NCBI RefSeq assembly: GCF_003208655.1
Contig: NZ_QKLU01000002.1
Coordinates: 684,285 to 748,284 of the forward strand
Length of the DNA stretch: 64,000 bases
Direction of reading: 5' to 3'
From: Pedobacter nutrimenti
Lineage (GTDB): Bacteria; Bacteroidota; Bacteroidia; Sphingobacteriales; Sphingobacteriaceae
The translations under genes were made by a program, and so were the position numbers. The notes below the pieces were generated by a model. It saw only the letters and a list, made by a program, of their open reading frames with translations. It had not been told where the DNA came from and made no database searches. This document shows, in pieces, positions 18,208 to 27,821 of this stretch (its first letter is position 1; each line of letters starts with the position of its first letter).

Positions 18208-19334
18208 AAAGCTTCTGCCAGACTGATGTAAAAGCCGCTTTGTCTTTTTTCATGGGGCAACTTTTCGCCAACGGCGTAATCCAGGCGGATACTCAATCCT
18301 TTTGCGGGGTCAAAAAAGTATCTGCCTCCAGCGCCAAAACTTGGTTTGAAACCCTGCAAAGAAAAGTCCCCGTTTTCGAAAACGCGGCCGGTCCCTGCAA
18401 ATGCCACCACTCCAAAACGGTTCATAAAACGGTAACGAAGCTCCGCCTGTCCGGTAATCAGGTTCTGGTCACGGAAGCGCCCTCTGTAATAACCCCTCAT
18501 CATTTCATCATTTCCAAGCTGAGGAAGAAGATAGAAAGGGGTATTGCTGCCTTGTACTGTATGGTAAAAGCCGTTTACACCAAGAACCAGGTGCCTGGCC
18601 AGGGGCCAGAAATTGCTAATGGTCACTTTGATCTGGCTCACACTGAAATCGGAGCCAGAGAATAAATTGGGCGCATATTGATAGCTGGCCCGGCCAAAAA
18701 AGCCTTTGGTTGGATAATTATTGGAGTTTCTGGTGTCATAGCTTTGAGAAACCCCGATGTACAATACAGAACCACCATCTTTTCCTTTAATGGCCGGATC
18801 TGTTGCGAATATTCCATTGCTGCCCCGGTCTGTAAATTTATAGTGTTCAAAACCCAGGGATACACCGGTGTAGGTAAAAGGAATCAGGCTTTTTTCTGCA
18901 TCAAGCAAAATACGGAATTGGTTTTCAAGTACTTTGTTTTCATTGGTTTGCAGGGTATTGTTGCCCAATCCGTAAAAGTTAAAAGGAATGCGTTTGAACT
19001 GCAACTCTTCGATCAGGTGAAATTTGTTTTTGCTGGTGTAGATGTTGCTGCTGAGCTTAACATTGTATTGTTTTTTGGTCGAAAAAGAACTGAGCAGGGA
19101 GAAGTTGGAGCTTCTGTTGAGTGTATCCTTTTTGTCCATAAACGTAGAATATAAAGCACCCACTCCAAATTCGAATCCTTTTTCCTGGCTGTAGCCCAAT
19201 ACGGGGATGGGCATAAAGCTGGCTTTGCGTGTAGTGTCAATTTTGTTGGAGAGCAGTTTTTTGATGAGTTTTTTTTGTCCAAAAGAGGTTGCGGCAAGAG
19301 ATAAAAGCAAGACAAGCAGGAATATATTCTTCAT
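18204..19334 (-). CDS. BamA/TamA-family outer-membrane beta-barrel protein
   Basis: 376 residues with a signal peptide ending at SFGQ. The barrel carries alternating strand patterns, the surface-antigen (Omp85) motif region RGYYRGRFRDQNLITGQAELRYRF near residues 280-300 with the conserved R-G-(F/Y) turn, and ends in an aromatic residue (AEAF), the usual insertion signal. No POTRA domains precede the barrel, so it resembles the short 'BamA/TamA family' porins attached to phosphatases or patatins rather than BamA itself. Substrate unknown. The upstream sequence has CAAATTTG five bases before the ATG (near -7 box). Confidence 0.85.
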   Translation of the reverse strand: MKNIFLLVLLLSLAATSFGQKKLIKKLLSNKIDTTRKASFMPIPVLGYSQEKGFEFGVGALYSTFMDKKDTLNRSSNFSLLSSFSTKKQYNVKLSSNIYTSKNKFHLIEELQFKRIPFNFYGLGNNTLQTNENKVLENQFRILLDAEKSLIPFTYTGVSLGFEHYKFTDRGSNGIFATDPAIKGKDGGSVLYIGVSQSYDTRNSNNYPTKGFFGRASYQYAPNLFSGSDFSVSQIKVTISNFWPLARHLVLGVNGFYHTVQGSNTPFYLLPQLGNDEMMRGYYRGRFRDQNLITGQAELRYRFMNRFGVVAFAGTGRVFENGDFSLQGFKPSFGAGGRYFFDPAKGLSIRLDYAVGEKLPHEKRQSGFYISLAEAF

Positions 19335-19439
19335 TAAGGCAAATTTGTTTTTACAAGGTATTGTGTTCCAAAAGTAAGGATATTCTGGTATATTGAAGTT
19401 AAAAAGCGCAGCCTACAGAATTACTTCAGATTAATGTAG

Positions 19440-19447
19440 TAGTTTTG
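19440..19447 (+). promoter_or_regulatory. Promoter -7 box (TAGTTTTG) of the LTA-synthase-like gene
   Basis: A full match to TAnnTTTG 18 bases before the ATG at 19466. The 131-base interval 19335-19465 otherwise holds the divergent promoter region of the barrel gene. Confidence 0.5.
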
Positions 19448-19465
19448 TCTTTATTTGACCCCGAT

Positions 19466-21421
19466 ATGCAGTCCATTTTTTTTAAGAGCAGGTACACTGT
19501 ACTGTTCTCCTTTATAGTGGTTTTTTTGATCAGCTCTTTACTGGTCCGTTCTCAACTGCTCCTTTCCTCTTTTGCTAAAACAGAACTCTCTTTTCTAAGT
19601 ATTCTGAAAATATATGGGATGGGTTTGTTTTTTGACCTTGGGGTATCTTTTTTTATTGTATCCACCTATGCCTTATACCTGTTGCTGCTTCCTCAAAAAT
19701 GGAATAACTCTGTTTTTAACAGAGTGGCCACGTATGTCTGGGTTTTTCTGGTCATTTTAATTTTTATGTTTTCTTTTTTTGCAGAAATTACCTTCTGGCA
19801 GGAATTTGAAAGCAGGTTTAATTTTATTGCGGTTGACTATTTGATTTACACTTATGAAGTGATCAATAACATTAATGAGTCTTATCCTTTACCCATTTTA
19901 ATTGGAGGGATCCTGCTCCTGACGGCTTTCATTATGTATATTTTTTACAGGAAAAAGGTTTTTAGTAAAAGTTTTGAATCCCGTACCCCATTTGTAAAAA
20001 GGCTGATCATTTCAGGTTCTATAATTTTGCTGGCCTTTGGATATGGTATGCTGGTGAACAACAGTCTGGCAGAGGGCTCTTCAAACCGTTATGAAAATGA
20101 ACTTTCCAAAGCGGGGGTATATTCTTTTTTTGCAGCCTTTAAAAACAATGAGCTGAATTATAATGATTTTTATTCGCTGATCGGAAAAAAGGAAGCCTAC
20201 GCGATTGTCAGAAAGGACTTGAAAGAACAGGGGAGTACTTACCTCTCTGAAGGAAATTCCATCAGGCGTAAAATTTTAAACGGTGGACAGGCCGAAAAAC
20301 CGAATGTGATCATGATTACCGTGGAAAGCCTTAGTGCGGAATTCCTGGGCCGTTTTGGCAGTACATCAAAATTAACCCCGGTACTGGACTCTCTGGCTGC
20401 GACAAATGTGCTTTTTACCAATATGTTTGCCACCGGGACCCGGACCGTAAGGGGAATGGAGGCTTTGTCTTTATGTGTTCCTCCTACACCGGGAAGCAGT
20501 ATTGTAAGACGCCCTAATAATGGAGAGCTCACCACTGTTGGGCACATTTTTGAGCAGGCTGGTTACAGCAGAACTTTTTTTTACGGCGGAGACGGTTACT
20601 TTGACAATATGAACCAGTATTTTGGAAGTAATGGGTTTGATATTGTAGACCGGGGCAAAAAAGTCATGGTGGGGGAAACTTATAAAACAAAAAGGACCAT
20701 CATTACAGATGAACAGGTGCATTTTGAAAATGCCTGGGGTATTAGTGATGAAGATCTTTATGATGCGGTGATCCGGGGCTCAGACCTGGACTATAAAGCC
20801 GGAAAGCCTTTTTACAGTTTTGTCATGACGACTTCTAATCATCGTCCTTTTACTTATCCTGCAGGTAAAATTAATATTCCCTCCGGGAGCGGCCGGGATG
20901 GTGCGGTCCGTTATACGGATTATGCAATAGGTGAATTCCTTAAAAAGATCAGGCAAAAACCATGGTTCAGCAATACCGTCATTATTATTGTGGCCGATCA
21001 TTGTGCAAGCAGCGCCGGTAAAAATGAAATAGACATTAGTAAATACCACATCCCCTGCATGATCCTGAACCTGAAAAATGTTCCTGCAAAAACCATCGAA
21101 GAAACCTGCTCCCAGATTGACCTGTACCCGACTTTGTTTAAACTGATGGGCTGGGATTACGAAAGCAATTTATATGGTAAGGATGTTCTGGATGCGGGTT
21201 ATGTGCCGAGAATTGTTTTGGGCACTTATCAAAAACTGGCTTATATGAAAAAAGACAGCCTGGTAATCCTGGGCCCTCAGCAGAAAACAGAAACCTTTTT
21301 ATACAACCGCGACAAAAACGAACAGGTTCCGGCTAAATTTTCAGGACCCGTGGTAAAAGAGGCCATCGCGAATTACCAGACGGCTTATGACCTGTTTAAA
21401 AACGGCGGTCTGCACTGGTAA
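19466..21421 (+). CDS. LTA synthase family / sulfatase-fold phosphoglycerol transferase-like membrane protein
   Basis: 651 residues from ATG 19466 (the in-frame TTG at 19445 overlaps the promoter box). Five membrane segments occupy residues ~8-205; the rest is an extracytoplasmic alkaline-phosphatase/sulfatase-fold domain starting NVIMITVESLSAEFLGRF near residue 275, with the candidate nucleophile Thr in FATGTRTVRGMEAL and the metal-binding IIIVADHCAS near residue 510. LtaS and OpgB relatives transfer phosphoglycerol-type head groups to polymers or glycans; in Gram-negative Bacteroidota the acceptor is unknown, perhaps an envelope glycan or lipid. Followed 19 bases later by an orphan response regulator. 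Confidence 0.9.
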   Translation: MQSIFFKSRYTVLFSFIVVFLISSLLVRSQLLLSSFAKTELSFLSILKIYGMGLFFDLGVSFFIVSTYALYLLLLPQKWNNSVFNRVATYVWVFLVILIFMFSFFAEITFWQEFESRFNFIAVDYLIYTYEVINNINESYPLPILIGGILLLTAFIMYIFYRKKVFSKSFESRTPFVKRLIISGSIILLAFGYGMLVNNSLAEGSSNRYENELSKAGVYSFFAAFKNNELNYNDFYSLIGKKEAYAIVRKDLKEQGSTYLSEGNSIRRKILNGGQAEKPNVIMITVESLSAEFLGRFGSTSKLTPVLDSLAATNVLFTNMFATGTRTVRGMEALSLCVPPTPGSSIVRRPNNGELTTVGHIFEQAGYSRTFFYGGDGYFDNMNQYFGSNGFDIVDRGKKVMVGETYKTKRTIITDEQVHFENAWGISDEDLYDAVIRGSDLDYKAGKPFYSFVMTTSNHRPFTYPAGKINIPSGSGRDGAVRYTDYAIGEFLKKIRQKPWFSNTVIIIVADHCASSAGKNEIDISKYHIPCMILNLKNVPAKTIEETCSQIDLYPTLFKLMGWDYESNLYGKDVLDAGYVPRIVLGTYQKLAYMKKDSLVILGPQQKTETFLYNRDKNEQVPAKFSGPVVKEAIANYQTAYDLFKNGGLHW

Positions 21422-21440
21422 CGATCAGTTTATTAAGCTT

Positions 21441-22130
21441 ATGAAGCTATTACTTATTGAAGATGAACCCGGCCTGAGAGAAAGTATTATCAGTTACTTT
21501 ATTGAAGAAGGTAATATTTGTGAAGCTGCAGCAAGCTACAGTACCGCTATGGAGAAAATCCATATGTATCGCTATGACTGCATTTTACTGGACCTTAACC
21601 TGCCCGACGGAGAGGGGATGAATGTTTTAAAAGAGCTAAAAAAAACAAATAAAACCGATGGCGTACTGATCATTTCGGCAAGGCATGACCTGGATGATAA
21701 ACTACAGGGGCTGAATCTGGGGGCGGATGATTATCTGGTCAAACCATTTCATTTAAGTGAGCTGAAGGCAAGGGTGACCGCCATTGTAAGAAGAAAGCAT
21801 TTTGACGGGAACAACTGGATCATTTTTAACGAAATTAAAATTGATACCTCTTCTATGAAAACCAGTGTTGGGGAGCAGGCTTTAAATTTAACCAGGAAAG
21901 AATATGACCTGCTGATTTACTTTATTGCCAACAGGGGAAAGGTTGTGACAAAAAATGCAATTGCAGAGCATTTATGGGGAGATGATATTGACCTCGCCGA
22001 TCATTTTGATTTTATTTACACCCATATAAAAAATTTAAGAAAAAAACTGATGGAGGCCGGCAGTGCAGATTATATCCGGTCGATGTATGGGGTTGGTTAT
22101 AAATTTGAGGGCGGGGAAGCTAAGGTCTGA
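21441..22130 (+). CDS. OmpR/PhoB-family response regulator (no adjacent kinase)
   Basis: 229 residues from ATG 21441; an upstream in-frame start would overlap the preceding gene and add residues before the canonical MKLLLIEDEPG. Receiver: acidic pair E-D at 7-8, phospho-acceptor Asp in CILLDLNLPDGEG, and the switch Lys in DDYLVKPFHLSEL. The C-terminal winged helix ends with YIRSMYGVGYKFE. No histidine kinase lies next to it, although the 19-base gap to the LTA-synthase-like gene suggests co-transcription and a link to envelope control. Confidence 0.92.
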   Translation: MKLLLIEDEPGLRESIISYFIEEGNICEAAASYSTAMEKIHMYRYDCILLDLNLPDGEGMNVLKELKKTNKTDGVLIISARHDLDDKLQGLNLGADDYLVKPFHLSELKARVTAIVRRKHFDGNNWIIFNEIKIDTSSMKTSVGEQALNLTRKEYDLLIYFIANRGKVVTKNAIAEHLWGDDIDLADHFDFIYTHIKNLRKKLMEAGSADYIRSMYGVGYKFEGGEAKV

Positions 22131-22164
22131 GTCCTTAATTTAGGATGTTTTAATAATATTTGTC

Positions 22165-22172
22165 TATTTTTG
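22165..22172 (+). promoter_or_regulatory. Promoter -7 box (TATTTTTG) of the deoxyhypusine-synthase-like gene
   Basis: A full match to TAnnTTTG, 20 bases before the ATG at 22193. Confidence 0.5.
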
Positions 22173-22192
22173 CGCTTTATTTAAAAAACAAA

Positions 22193-23170
22193 ATGAGCAC
22201 AAGAGGACCAATATCGAAATTTATGGAGAGCAATTATCTCCACTTCAATGCTGCAGCCATGATGGATGCTGCCAAAGGATATGAAACCCATTTAGATGAG
22301 GGCGGTAAAATGATGATTACCCTGGCTGGTGCAATGAGTACAGCAGAATTGGGTATTTCACTGGCCGAGATGATCCGTCAGGATAAAGTTTCTATCATTT
22401 CATGTACTGGTGCGAATCTTGAAGAGGACATCATGAACCTTGTTGCGCATTCACACTATAAAAGGGTTCCCAACTACCGTGACCTGAGCCCTCAGGATGA
22501 ATGGGACTTGCTGGAAAATCATTATAACCGTGTTACAGATACTTGTATCCCGGAGGAAGAAGCTTTCCGCAGACTGCAAAAACACATTCATAAAATCTGG
22601 AAAGATGCAGACCAGAGCGGCGAACGTTATTTCCCTCATGAGTTTATGTATAAAATGCTGTTGAGCGGTGACCTGGAGCAGTATTATGAAATTGATCCTA
22701 AAAACTCCTGGATGCTTGCTGCAGCAGAAAAAAATCTGCCAATCGTTGTACCGGGATGGGAGGATTCTACTATGGGTAATATCTTTGCATCTTACGTCAT
22801 GAAAGGCGAACTTAAAGCCACGACGATGAAAAGTGGTATTGAGTATATGGGCTGGCTTGCGGACTGGTATATTGCCAACAGTTCTGGCAAAGGAATTGGC
22901 TTTTTTCAGATTGGCGGAGGTATTGCCGGTGACTTTCCAATTTGCGTGGTTCCGATGCTTTATCAGGACATGGAAATGGAAAATATTCCTTTCTGGAGCT
23001 ATTTCTGCCAGATTTCTGATTCGACTACCTCTTACGGATCTTATTCAGGAGCAGTTCCAAATGAAAAAATTACCTGGGGTAAACTGGACATCCATACACC
23101 GAAATTTATTGTGGAATCTGATGCAACCATTGTGGCTCCTTTAATTTTTGCGTGGATATTAAAAATGTAA
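22193..23170 (+). CDS. Deoxyhypusine synthase-like protein, active-site lysine not conserved
   Basis: 325 residues. Deoxyhypusine synthase (DHS) fold: TLAGAMSTAELGISLAEMIR near residues 44-62, SIISCTGANLEED near 67-79, VPGWEDSTMGNIFAS near 186-200, the NAD-binding GGG at 241-243, and GAVPNEKITWGKL at 286-298. In eukaryotic DHS the catalytic Lys follows the GGG motif (GGGVVKHH); here the sequence is GGGIAGDFPI, so the Lys position reads Gly. Bacteria lack eIF5A, and bacterial DHS-like proteins are thought to act in polyamine (homospermidine-type) metabolism; what this Lys-less form does is open. The start is ATG 22193 because TTG 22160 lies before the promoter box. A terminator follows. Confidence 0.9.
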   Translation: MSTRGPISKFMESNYLHFNAAAMMDAAKGYETHLDEGGKMMITLAGAMSTAELGISLAEMIRQDKVSIISCTGANLEEDIMNLVAHSHYKRVPNYRDLSPQDEWDLLENHYNRVTDTCIPEEEAFRRLQKHIHKIWKDADQSGERYFPHEFMYKMLLSGDLEQYYEIDPKNSWMLAAAEKNLPIVVPGWEDSTMGNIFASYVMKGELKATTMKSGIEYMGWLADWYIANSSGKGIGFFQIGGGIAGDFPICVVPMLYQDMEMENIPFWSYFCQISDSTTSYGSYSGAVPNEKITWGKLDIHTPKFIVESDATIVAPLIFAWILKM

Positions 23171-23179
23171 ATTTATATT

Positions 23180-23244
23180 CCAAATCTTGCTTCAAGAATT
23201 TGGGTTCGGGAAAATCAGCAAATCTTAAAAAGTTGCTGATTTTC
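23180..23244 (+). terminator. Tandem hairpins ending the deoxyhypusine-synthase-like gene
   Basis: The first hairpin pairs 23180-23189 with 23193-23203 (one bulge). The second is a perfect 12-bp stem, 23210-23221 with 23233-23244, followed by TTCGTTT. The second is the likelier terminator. The rest of 23171-23421 contains the promoter of the respiratory cluster. Confidence 0.65.
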
Positions 23245-23307
23245 TTCGTTTAGGGCGTCTCAGGCAATAATTTAGAATGATTATAAATTGTATTTCCTGT
23301 CATTTAT

Positions 23308-23340
23308 TTGTCATTGATAACTTAATAAACTTTACTTTTG
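23308..23340 (+). promoter_or_regulatory. Promoter of the act-cox respiratory cluster
   Basis: TACTTTTG at 23333-23340, a full -7 box, with TTG at 23308-23310 (22-base spacer) or 23314-23316 (16-base spacer). The mRNA leader to the ATG at 23422 would be about 75 bases. Confidence 0.55.
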
Positions 23341-23421
23341 TTCACGTTTTTAATGGTTAGACGAAGTTTAAACATTGATTACAACTGTAAGTTTTTTAAA
23401 AAATTGTATAAAATACTCATT

Positions 23422-24714
23422 ATGAGGAATATCTCATTGATCATTAGAAGAGTTTGGAAGTCGGCATTCATGTTTACGGCTCTATCTGTTTTAATCGTTT
23501 CTGGTACACAAGCACAGGATGCAGCTGAAGGAAGGAAGATTTTCAAAGAAAAATGTACTTCTTGTCACTCGCTGGACCGTGATATGACCGGTCCTGCTTT
23601 ACAGAAGATAGTGCCAACCAAAAGTGAGGCATTCCTGTTAAAGTGGATTAACAATGCTCCTGCATTTATTGCATCCGGAGACAAAGAAGCTGTAGAGGCT
23701 TCAAAATTTAATCCTAATGCAGAGATGACTGCATTCCCTTCTTTAACCCCGGAGCAAATTAAAAGCATCCTGGCTTATGTTAAAGTAGGTGAACCTAAAA
23801 AAGAAGGAGAAAAAGCTGGTGCAGCTGTTCAGGAAGAAGTTTCAGGCTTCTCTCTTGCAGGTGTGGTTGCGGTAATCCTGATTTCCATCGTTGTATTGGT
23901 GGTGTTGGGTCGTGCCATTAAAATGCTGGAGCGTCTGATCCTTCAGAAACAAGGTGTCGAAATCGTGGAAGAAGAGAAAGTTTCTCTTGTTGCAGGTATT
24001 GGTGGTTTGTTTAAAAATAAAAAATTCGTATTCTTTTTCATCCTGTGTCTGGTCATTACCTTAGGTTCCTTCGGATGGATGGGCATGTGGGAGACAGGTG
24101 TTCATACAGGCTATCAGCCGGTTCAGCCAATTAAATTCTCTCACGAGCTGCATGCGGGAACCAATCAGATTGATTGTCAGTACTGTCACTCTGGTGCGTT
24201 TAAATCTAAAAATGCATCTATACCCTCTCTTAACGTTTGTATGAACTGTCACAAGCAGGTTCAGGCAAGGGACAGTCATGATGGAAACATCTCTCCTGAA
24301 ATCCAGAAGATCTATAATGCTTTAGGATATGATGCCGATAAAATGACTTATGACAAGTCTAAGGAAAAACCTGTTGAATGGGTTCGTGTACATAACCTTC
24401 CGGATTTTGCATATTTCAATCACTCTCAGCACGTCGTGGTTGCAGAGAAAGCCATCCGTAAAGAAAAAGGACTGAAACCAAATGAACCAGTTTGTTTTGC
24501 TTGCCATGGTCCGGTAAATACAATGGAAGAAATTTATCAGTATTCTCCTTTAACCATGAAATGGTGTATCAATTGTCATAAAGCCGCTGAAATCAATGGC
24601 AAAGACAATGCTTTCTACACCAAAATCATTGAGGCCCATGAGAAAATCAAAAAAGGCGAAAAAATTACGCCTGCGGCCCTTGGAGGTTTAGAGTGCGGTA
24701 AGTGTCACTATTAA
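23422..24714 (+). CDS. actA: Alternative complex III multiheme cytochrome c subunit ActA, with six heme-binding motifs
   Basis: 430 residues from ATG 23422 (the in-frame TTG at 23338 is inside the promoter). A signal peptide precedes a small cytochrome c domain with CTSCH at 45-49, a membrane helix at ~144-166, a second helix at ~203-222, and then five more CxxCH motifs at 252, 273, 358, 382 and 425. The last five correspond to the pentaheme ActA domain of alternative complex III, which passes electrons from menaquinol to cytochrome c; the N-terminal monoheme domain is an added module. First gene of the actABCDEF-cox cluster, 54 bases before actB. Confidence 0.95.
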   Translation: MRNISLIIRRVWKSAFMFTALSVLIVSGTQAQDAAEGRKIFKEKCTSCHSLDRDMTGPALQKIVPTKSEAFLLKWINNAPAFIASGDKEAVEASKFNPNAEMTAFPSLTPEQIKSILAYVKVGEPKKEGEKAGAAVQEEVSGFSLAGVVAVILISIVVLVVLGRAIKMLERLILQKQGVEIVEEEKVSLVAGIGGLFKNKKFVFFFILCLVITLGSFGWMGMWETGVHTGYQPVQPIKFSHELHAGTNQIDCQYCHSGAFKSKNASIPSLNVCMNCHKQVQARDSHDGNISPEIQKIYNALGYDADKMTYDKSKEKPVEWVRVHNLPDFAYFNHSQHVVVAEKAIRKEKGLKPNEPVCFACHGPVNTMEEIYQYSPLTMKWCINCHKAAEINGKDNAFYTKIIEAHEKIKKGEKITPAALGGLECGKCHY

Positions 24715-24768
24715 GAGAGTTAGAGTTTAGTAAAGAAAGAACGTTCGATAAACAGTAATAAAGCTTAA

Positions 24769-27700
24769 ATGGAAAGCAATAAAAAATACTGGAAAGGCTT
24801 AGAGGAGTATAAAAACACCCCGGATTTTGTTGAAAACAACAAAAACGAATTTGCGGAGCCGCTTCCAATAGAAGATGTTTTAAATGAAGCGGGATTAAGT
24901 ACCGTAACCCCGCGCCGCGACTTTTTAAAGGCGCTTGGTTTTGGATTAGGTGCAGTAACCCTGGCGGCTTGTCAGCCAACACCTGTTCATAAATCAATTC
25001 CTTATTTGATTAAGCCGGAAGAAGTTGTTCCGGGTATCCCTAATTATTACGTGTCTTCTTTTAACGGACAGAGTGTTTTAGTTAAAACCAGAGAAGGAAG
25101 ACCTATTAAAATTGAACCAAACCCGAATGCGGGCGAGTTTAACTGCGGAACAGACGCACAGGCACAGGCTTCAGTACTGGACCTGTATGATGTTTCCAAA
25201 CTTAAAGCTCCGGTTTTAAAAGAAAATGAAAAAGCGACCTGGGCAGAAATTGACGCTTTTGTAAAAGGAGAGTTAAATAAAGTTCAGGCTTCCGGTAAAA
25301 AGATCCGTATCGTATCTTCTTCTGTAAACAGTCCTTCAACAAAAAATGTTGTGGCCGACTTTACAACTGCTTATCCGAACACCAAACACATCCAGTATGA
25401 TGCGGTGTCTTATACAGGAATCATCAAAGCCAATGAAAACAGCTTTGGTAAAGCGGTTCTTCCAAAATACAATTTCGACAAAGCAGACCTGATTGTAAGT
25501 TTTGGTGCTGATTTCCTGGGTACCTGGATCAGCGGTGAAGAATTTACATCTCAGTACATTTCCAATAGAAATTATAAAACCCTTGCAAAAGGTAAAATGT
25601 CACGTCACTTCCAGTTTGAATCTGGTATGAGTTTGACCGGAACAAATGCAGATACGCGTTTACCGATTAAATTATCAGAACAAGGACCTGCACTGATTAC
25701 CTTATATAATGCAATTACCGGTTCTGCTTTGCCTGGAGGCGCGTTGCCAAACAATACCAGCGCAGATAAAGCGATAAAGCTGGTTGCAAAGGAATTGTTA
25801 ATGAACAAAGGCAAATCCCTGGTGGTTTGTGGTTCAAATGATGTTTCTACACAAATTCTGGTCAATGCGATCAACGCTGCAATTGGAAGTTACGGTACGA
25901 CTATTGACCTTGACAATCCTTGCAAACGTTATTCTGGTAACGATGCCGAATTTGCAGAGCTGATCAATGAAATGAACAGGGGCGAAGTTGCCGCTGTATT
26001 CTTCCTGGACAGTAACCCTGCTTATGATGCAACCAATGCCAAAGCATTTACAGATGCATTAAATAAAGTTGGCCTGAAGGTATCTTTCTCTGACCGTAAG
26101 GATGAAACTTCCAGTTTGTGTAACGTGATTGCCATCAATCACAATTACCTGGAAGCATGGGGCGATGCCAATGCATACGAAGGTTATTACTCGGTCGTGC
26201 AGCCAACGATTAACCCGGTATTTAATTCCCGTCAGGCGGAGCAGAGCTTATTGGTCTGGTCTAATGCACCTGTTCAGGATTACTATCAGTATGTGCGCAA
26301 CAACTGGGAGAAAAATATTCTTCCTGCTTTGGGCAAAACCTGGAATGAATTGCTTCAGACAGGTGTTTTTGCAGCGAATGCGAAAACAGCCGGATCATAC
26401 AGCTTTAGCCAGTCGCTTGCTGCAGTTGCACAATCTATACAAAACAACAGCAAGGCGCTTGCAAAAGACATCGAGCTGCAGGTTTACGAAAGTATCCCGA
26501 TGCGTGATGGTAAACATGCCAATAACGCCTTCCTGCAGGAATTACCTGATCCTGTGTCTAAAGTAACCTGGGACAATTATATTGCCCTGGCACCTAAGTT
26601 TGCACAGACTTTAGGCTTTAAAGAATTTGATGTAGTGTCTGTTAAAGGCGCTAATGGTTACACGATAGAGCTTCCTGTATTAATTCAGCCGGGACAAGCC
26701 GTGGGTACAGCTTCTATTGCATTGGGTTACGGGCGTAGCAAAGTGGGTAAAGCAGGAGATAACGTAGGTAAAAATGCATTCCCGTTTGTAACTTTTGCAA
26801 ATGGTACCTTGCAGTATGCCACTACAGTAACCTTGTCTAAAACAGGTTCTACCTATGAACTTGCACAAACACAAACACACTATTCATTTGAAGGAAGAAA
26901 CATCATCAGAGAAGCAACCTTTAAAGAATATGTAAAAGATCCGGCTGCTGGTTCAGGTAACCACGGTGCAAAACATAAATCTTACGATTTATGGGATAAA
27001 TACGAAAAACCAGGAAACAACTGGGTAATGGCAATTGACCTGAACGCTTGTACAGGTTGTGGTTCTTGTATCGTTGCCTGTAACGTGGAAAACAACATTC
27101 CTGTTGTAGGACGTGACGAGGTACGCAGAAGAAGAGAAATGCACTGGATCCGTATTGACCGTTACTACAGCTTTGAAGAAGAAGGCAAGAAAAACGTAAC
27201 AGAAGAGAAAGAGATTGCACACATGGAGAATATGGACAGGGTTTCTGTCGTTCACCAGCCAATGCTTTGTCAGCACTGTGATCATGCGCCTTGTGAAACG
27301 GTATGTCCTGTACTGGCTACTGTACACTCTTCAGATGGTTTAAACCATATGGCTTATAACCGTTGTGTTGGAACACGTTATTGCGCGAACAACTGTCCGT
27401 ACAAAGTACGTCGTTTCAACTGGTTCAATTACTGGAATGATTCCCGTTTTGACAACTACCTGAACAATGAGTTTACTCAGTTGGTGTTAAACCCTGACGT
27501 AACCACCCGTTCAAGAGGGGTTATGGAGAAATGCTCGATGTGTATCCAGCGTATACAGGCTGGTAAGCTGACTGCGAAAATGGAGAAACGTCCTTTAAAA
27601 GACGGAGATATTAAAATGGCATGTCAGGAAGCATGTTCTGCAAATGCAATCATCTTTGGTGATGGTAACGATCCGGAATCGGAAGTATCCAAAGCATTGC

Positions 27701-27798
27701 GCAGTGAACGTACTTACTACGTTCTGGAAGAACTTAACGTACAACCAGGCGTTGGATATATGACAAAAATTAGAAATACAGATACAGTACAGGCGTAA
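24769..27798 (+). CDS. actB: Alternative complex III iron-sulfur/molybdopterin-like subunit ActB
   Basis: 1009 residues. The N terminus carries a twin-arginine-like motif RRDFLKALG (49-57) followed by a Cys (68) in LAAC, compatible with export and lipid attachment. Residues ~70-740 form the molybdopterin-oxidoreductase-like domain, which lacks cofactor in this complex; the last 260 residues are a four-cluster ferredoxin domain: CTGCGSCIVAC, CQHCDHAPCETVC, CVGTRYCANNC and CSMCIQRI...CQEAC. In alternative complex III it relays electrons between the quinol site and ActA. Gap of 23 bases to actC. Confidence 0.97.
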   Translation: MESNKKYWKGLEEYKNTPDFVENNKNEFAEPLPIEDVLNEAGLSTVTPRRDFLKALGFGLGAVTLAACQPTPVHKSIPYLIKPEEVVPGIPNYYVSSFNGQSVLVKTREGRPIKIEPNPNAGEFNCGTDAQAQASVLDLYDVSKLKAPVLKENEKATWAEIDAFVKGELNKVQASGKKIRIVSSSVNSPSTKNVVADFTTAYPNTKHIQYDAVSYTGIIKANENSFGKAVLPKYNFDKADLIVSFGADFLGTWISGEEFTSQYISNRNYKTLAKGKMSRHFQFESGMSLTGTNADTRLPIKLSEQGPALITLYNAITGSALPGGALPNNTSADKAIKLVAKELLMNKGKSLVVCGSNDVSTQILVNAINAAIGSYGTTIDLDNPCKRYSGNDAEFAELINEMNRGEVAAVFFLDSNPAYDATNAKAFTDALNKVGLKVSFSDRKDETSSLCNVIAINHNYLEAWGDANAYEGYYSVVQPTINPVFNSRQAEQSLLVWSNAPVQDYYQYVRNNWEKNILPALGKTWNELLQTGVFAANAKTAGSYSFSQSLAAVAQSIQNNSKALAKDIELQVYESIPMRDGKHANNAFLQELPDPVSKVTWDNYIALAPKFAQTLGFKEFDVVSVKGANGYTIELPVLIQPGQAVGTASIALGYGRSKVGKAGDNVGKNAFPFVTFANGTLQYATTVTLSKTGSTYELAQTQTHYSFEGRNIIREATFKEYVKDPAAGSGNHGAKHKSYDLWDKYEKPGNNWVMAIDLNACTGCGSCIVACNVENNIPVVGRDEVRRRREMHWIRIDRYYSFEEEGKKNVTEEKEIAHMENMDRVSVVHQPMLCQHCDHAPCETVCPVLATVHSSDGLNHMAYNRCVGTRYCANNCPYKVRRFNWFNYWNDSRFDNYLNNEFTQLVLNPDVTTRSRGVMEKCSMCIQRIQAGKLTAKMEKRPLKDGDIKMACQEACSANAIIFGDGNDPESEVSKALRSERTYYVLEELNVQPGVGYMTKIRNTDTVQA

Positions 27799-27821
27799 GC
27801 TGATATTAAAGAAAATATATT

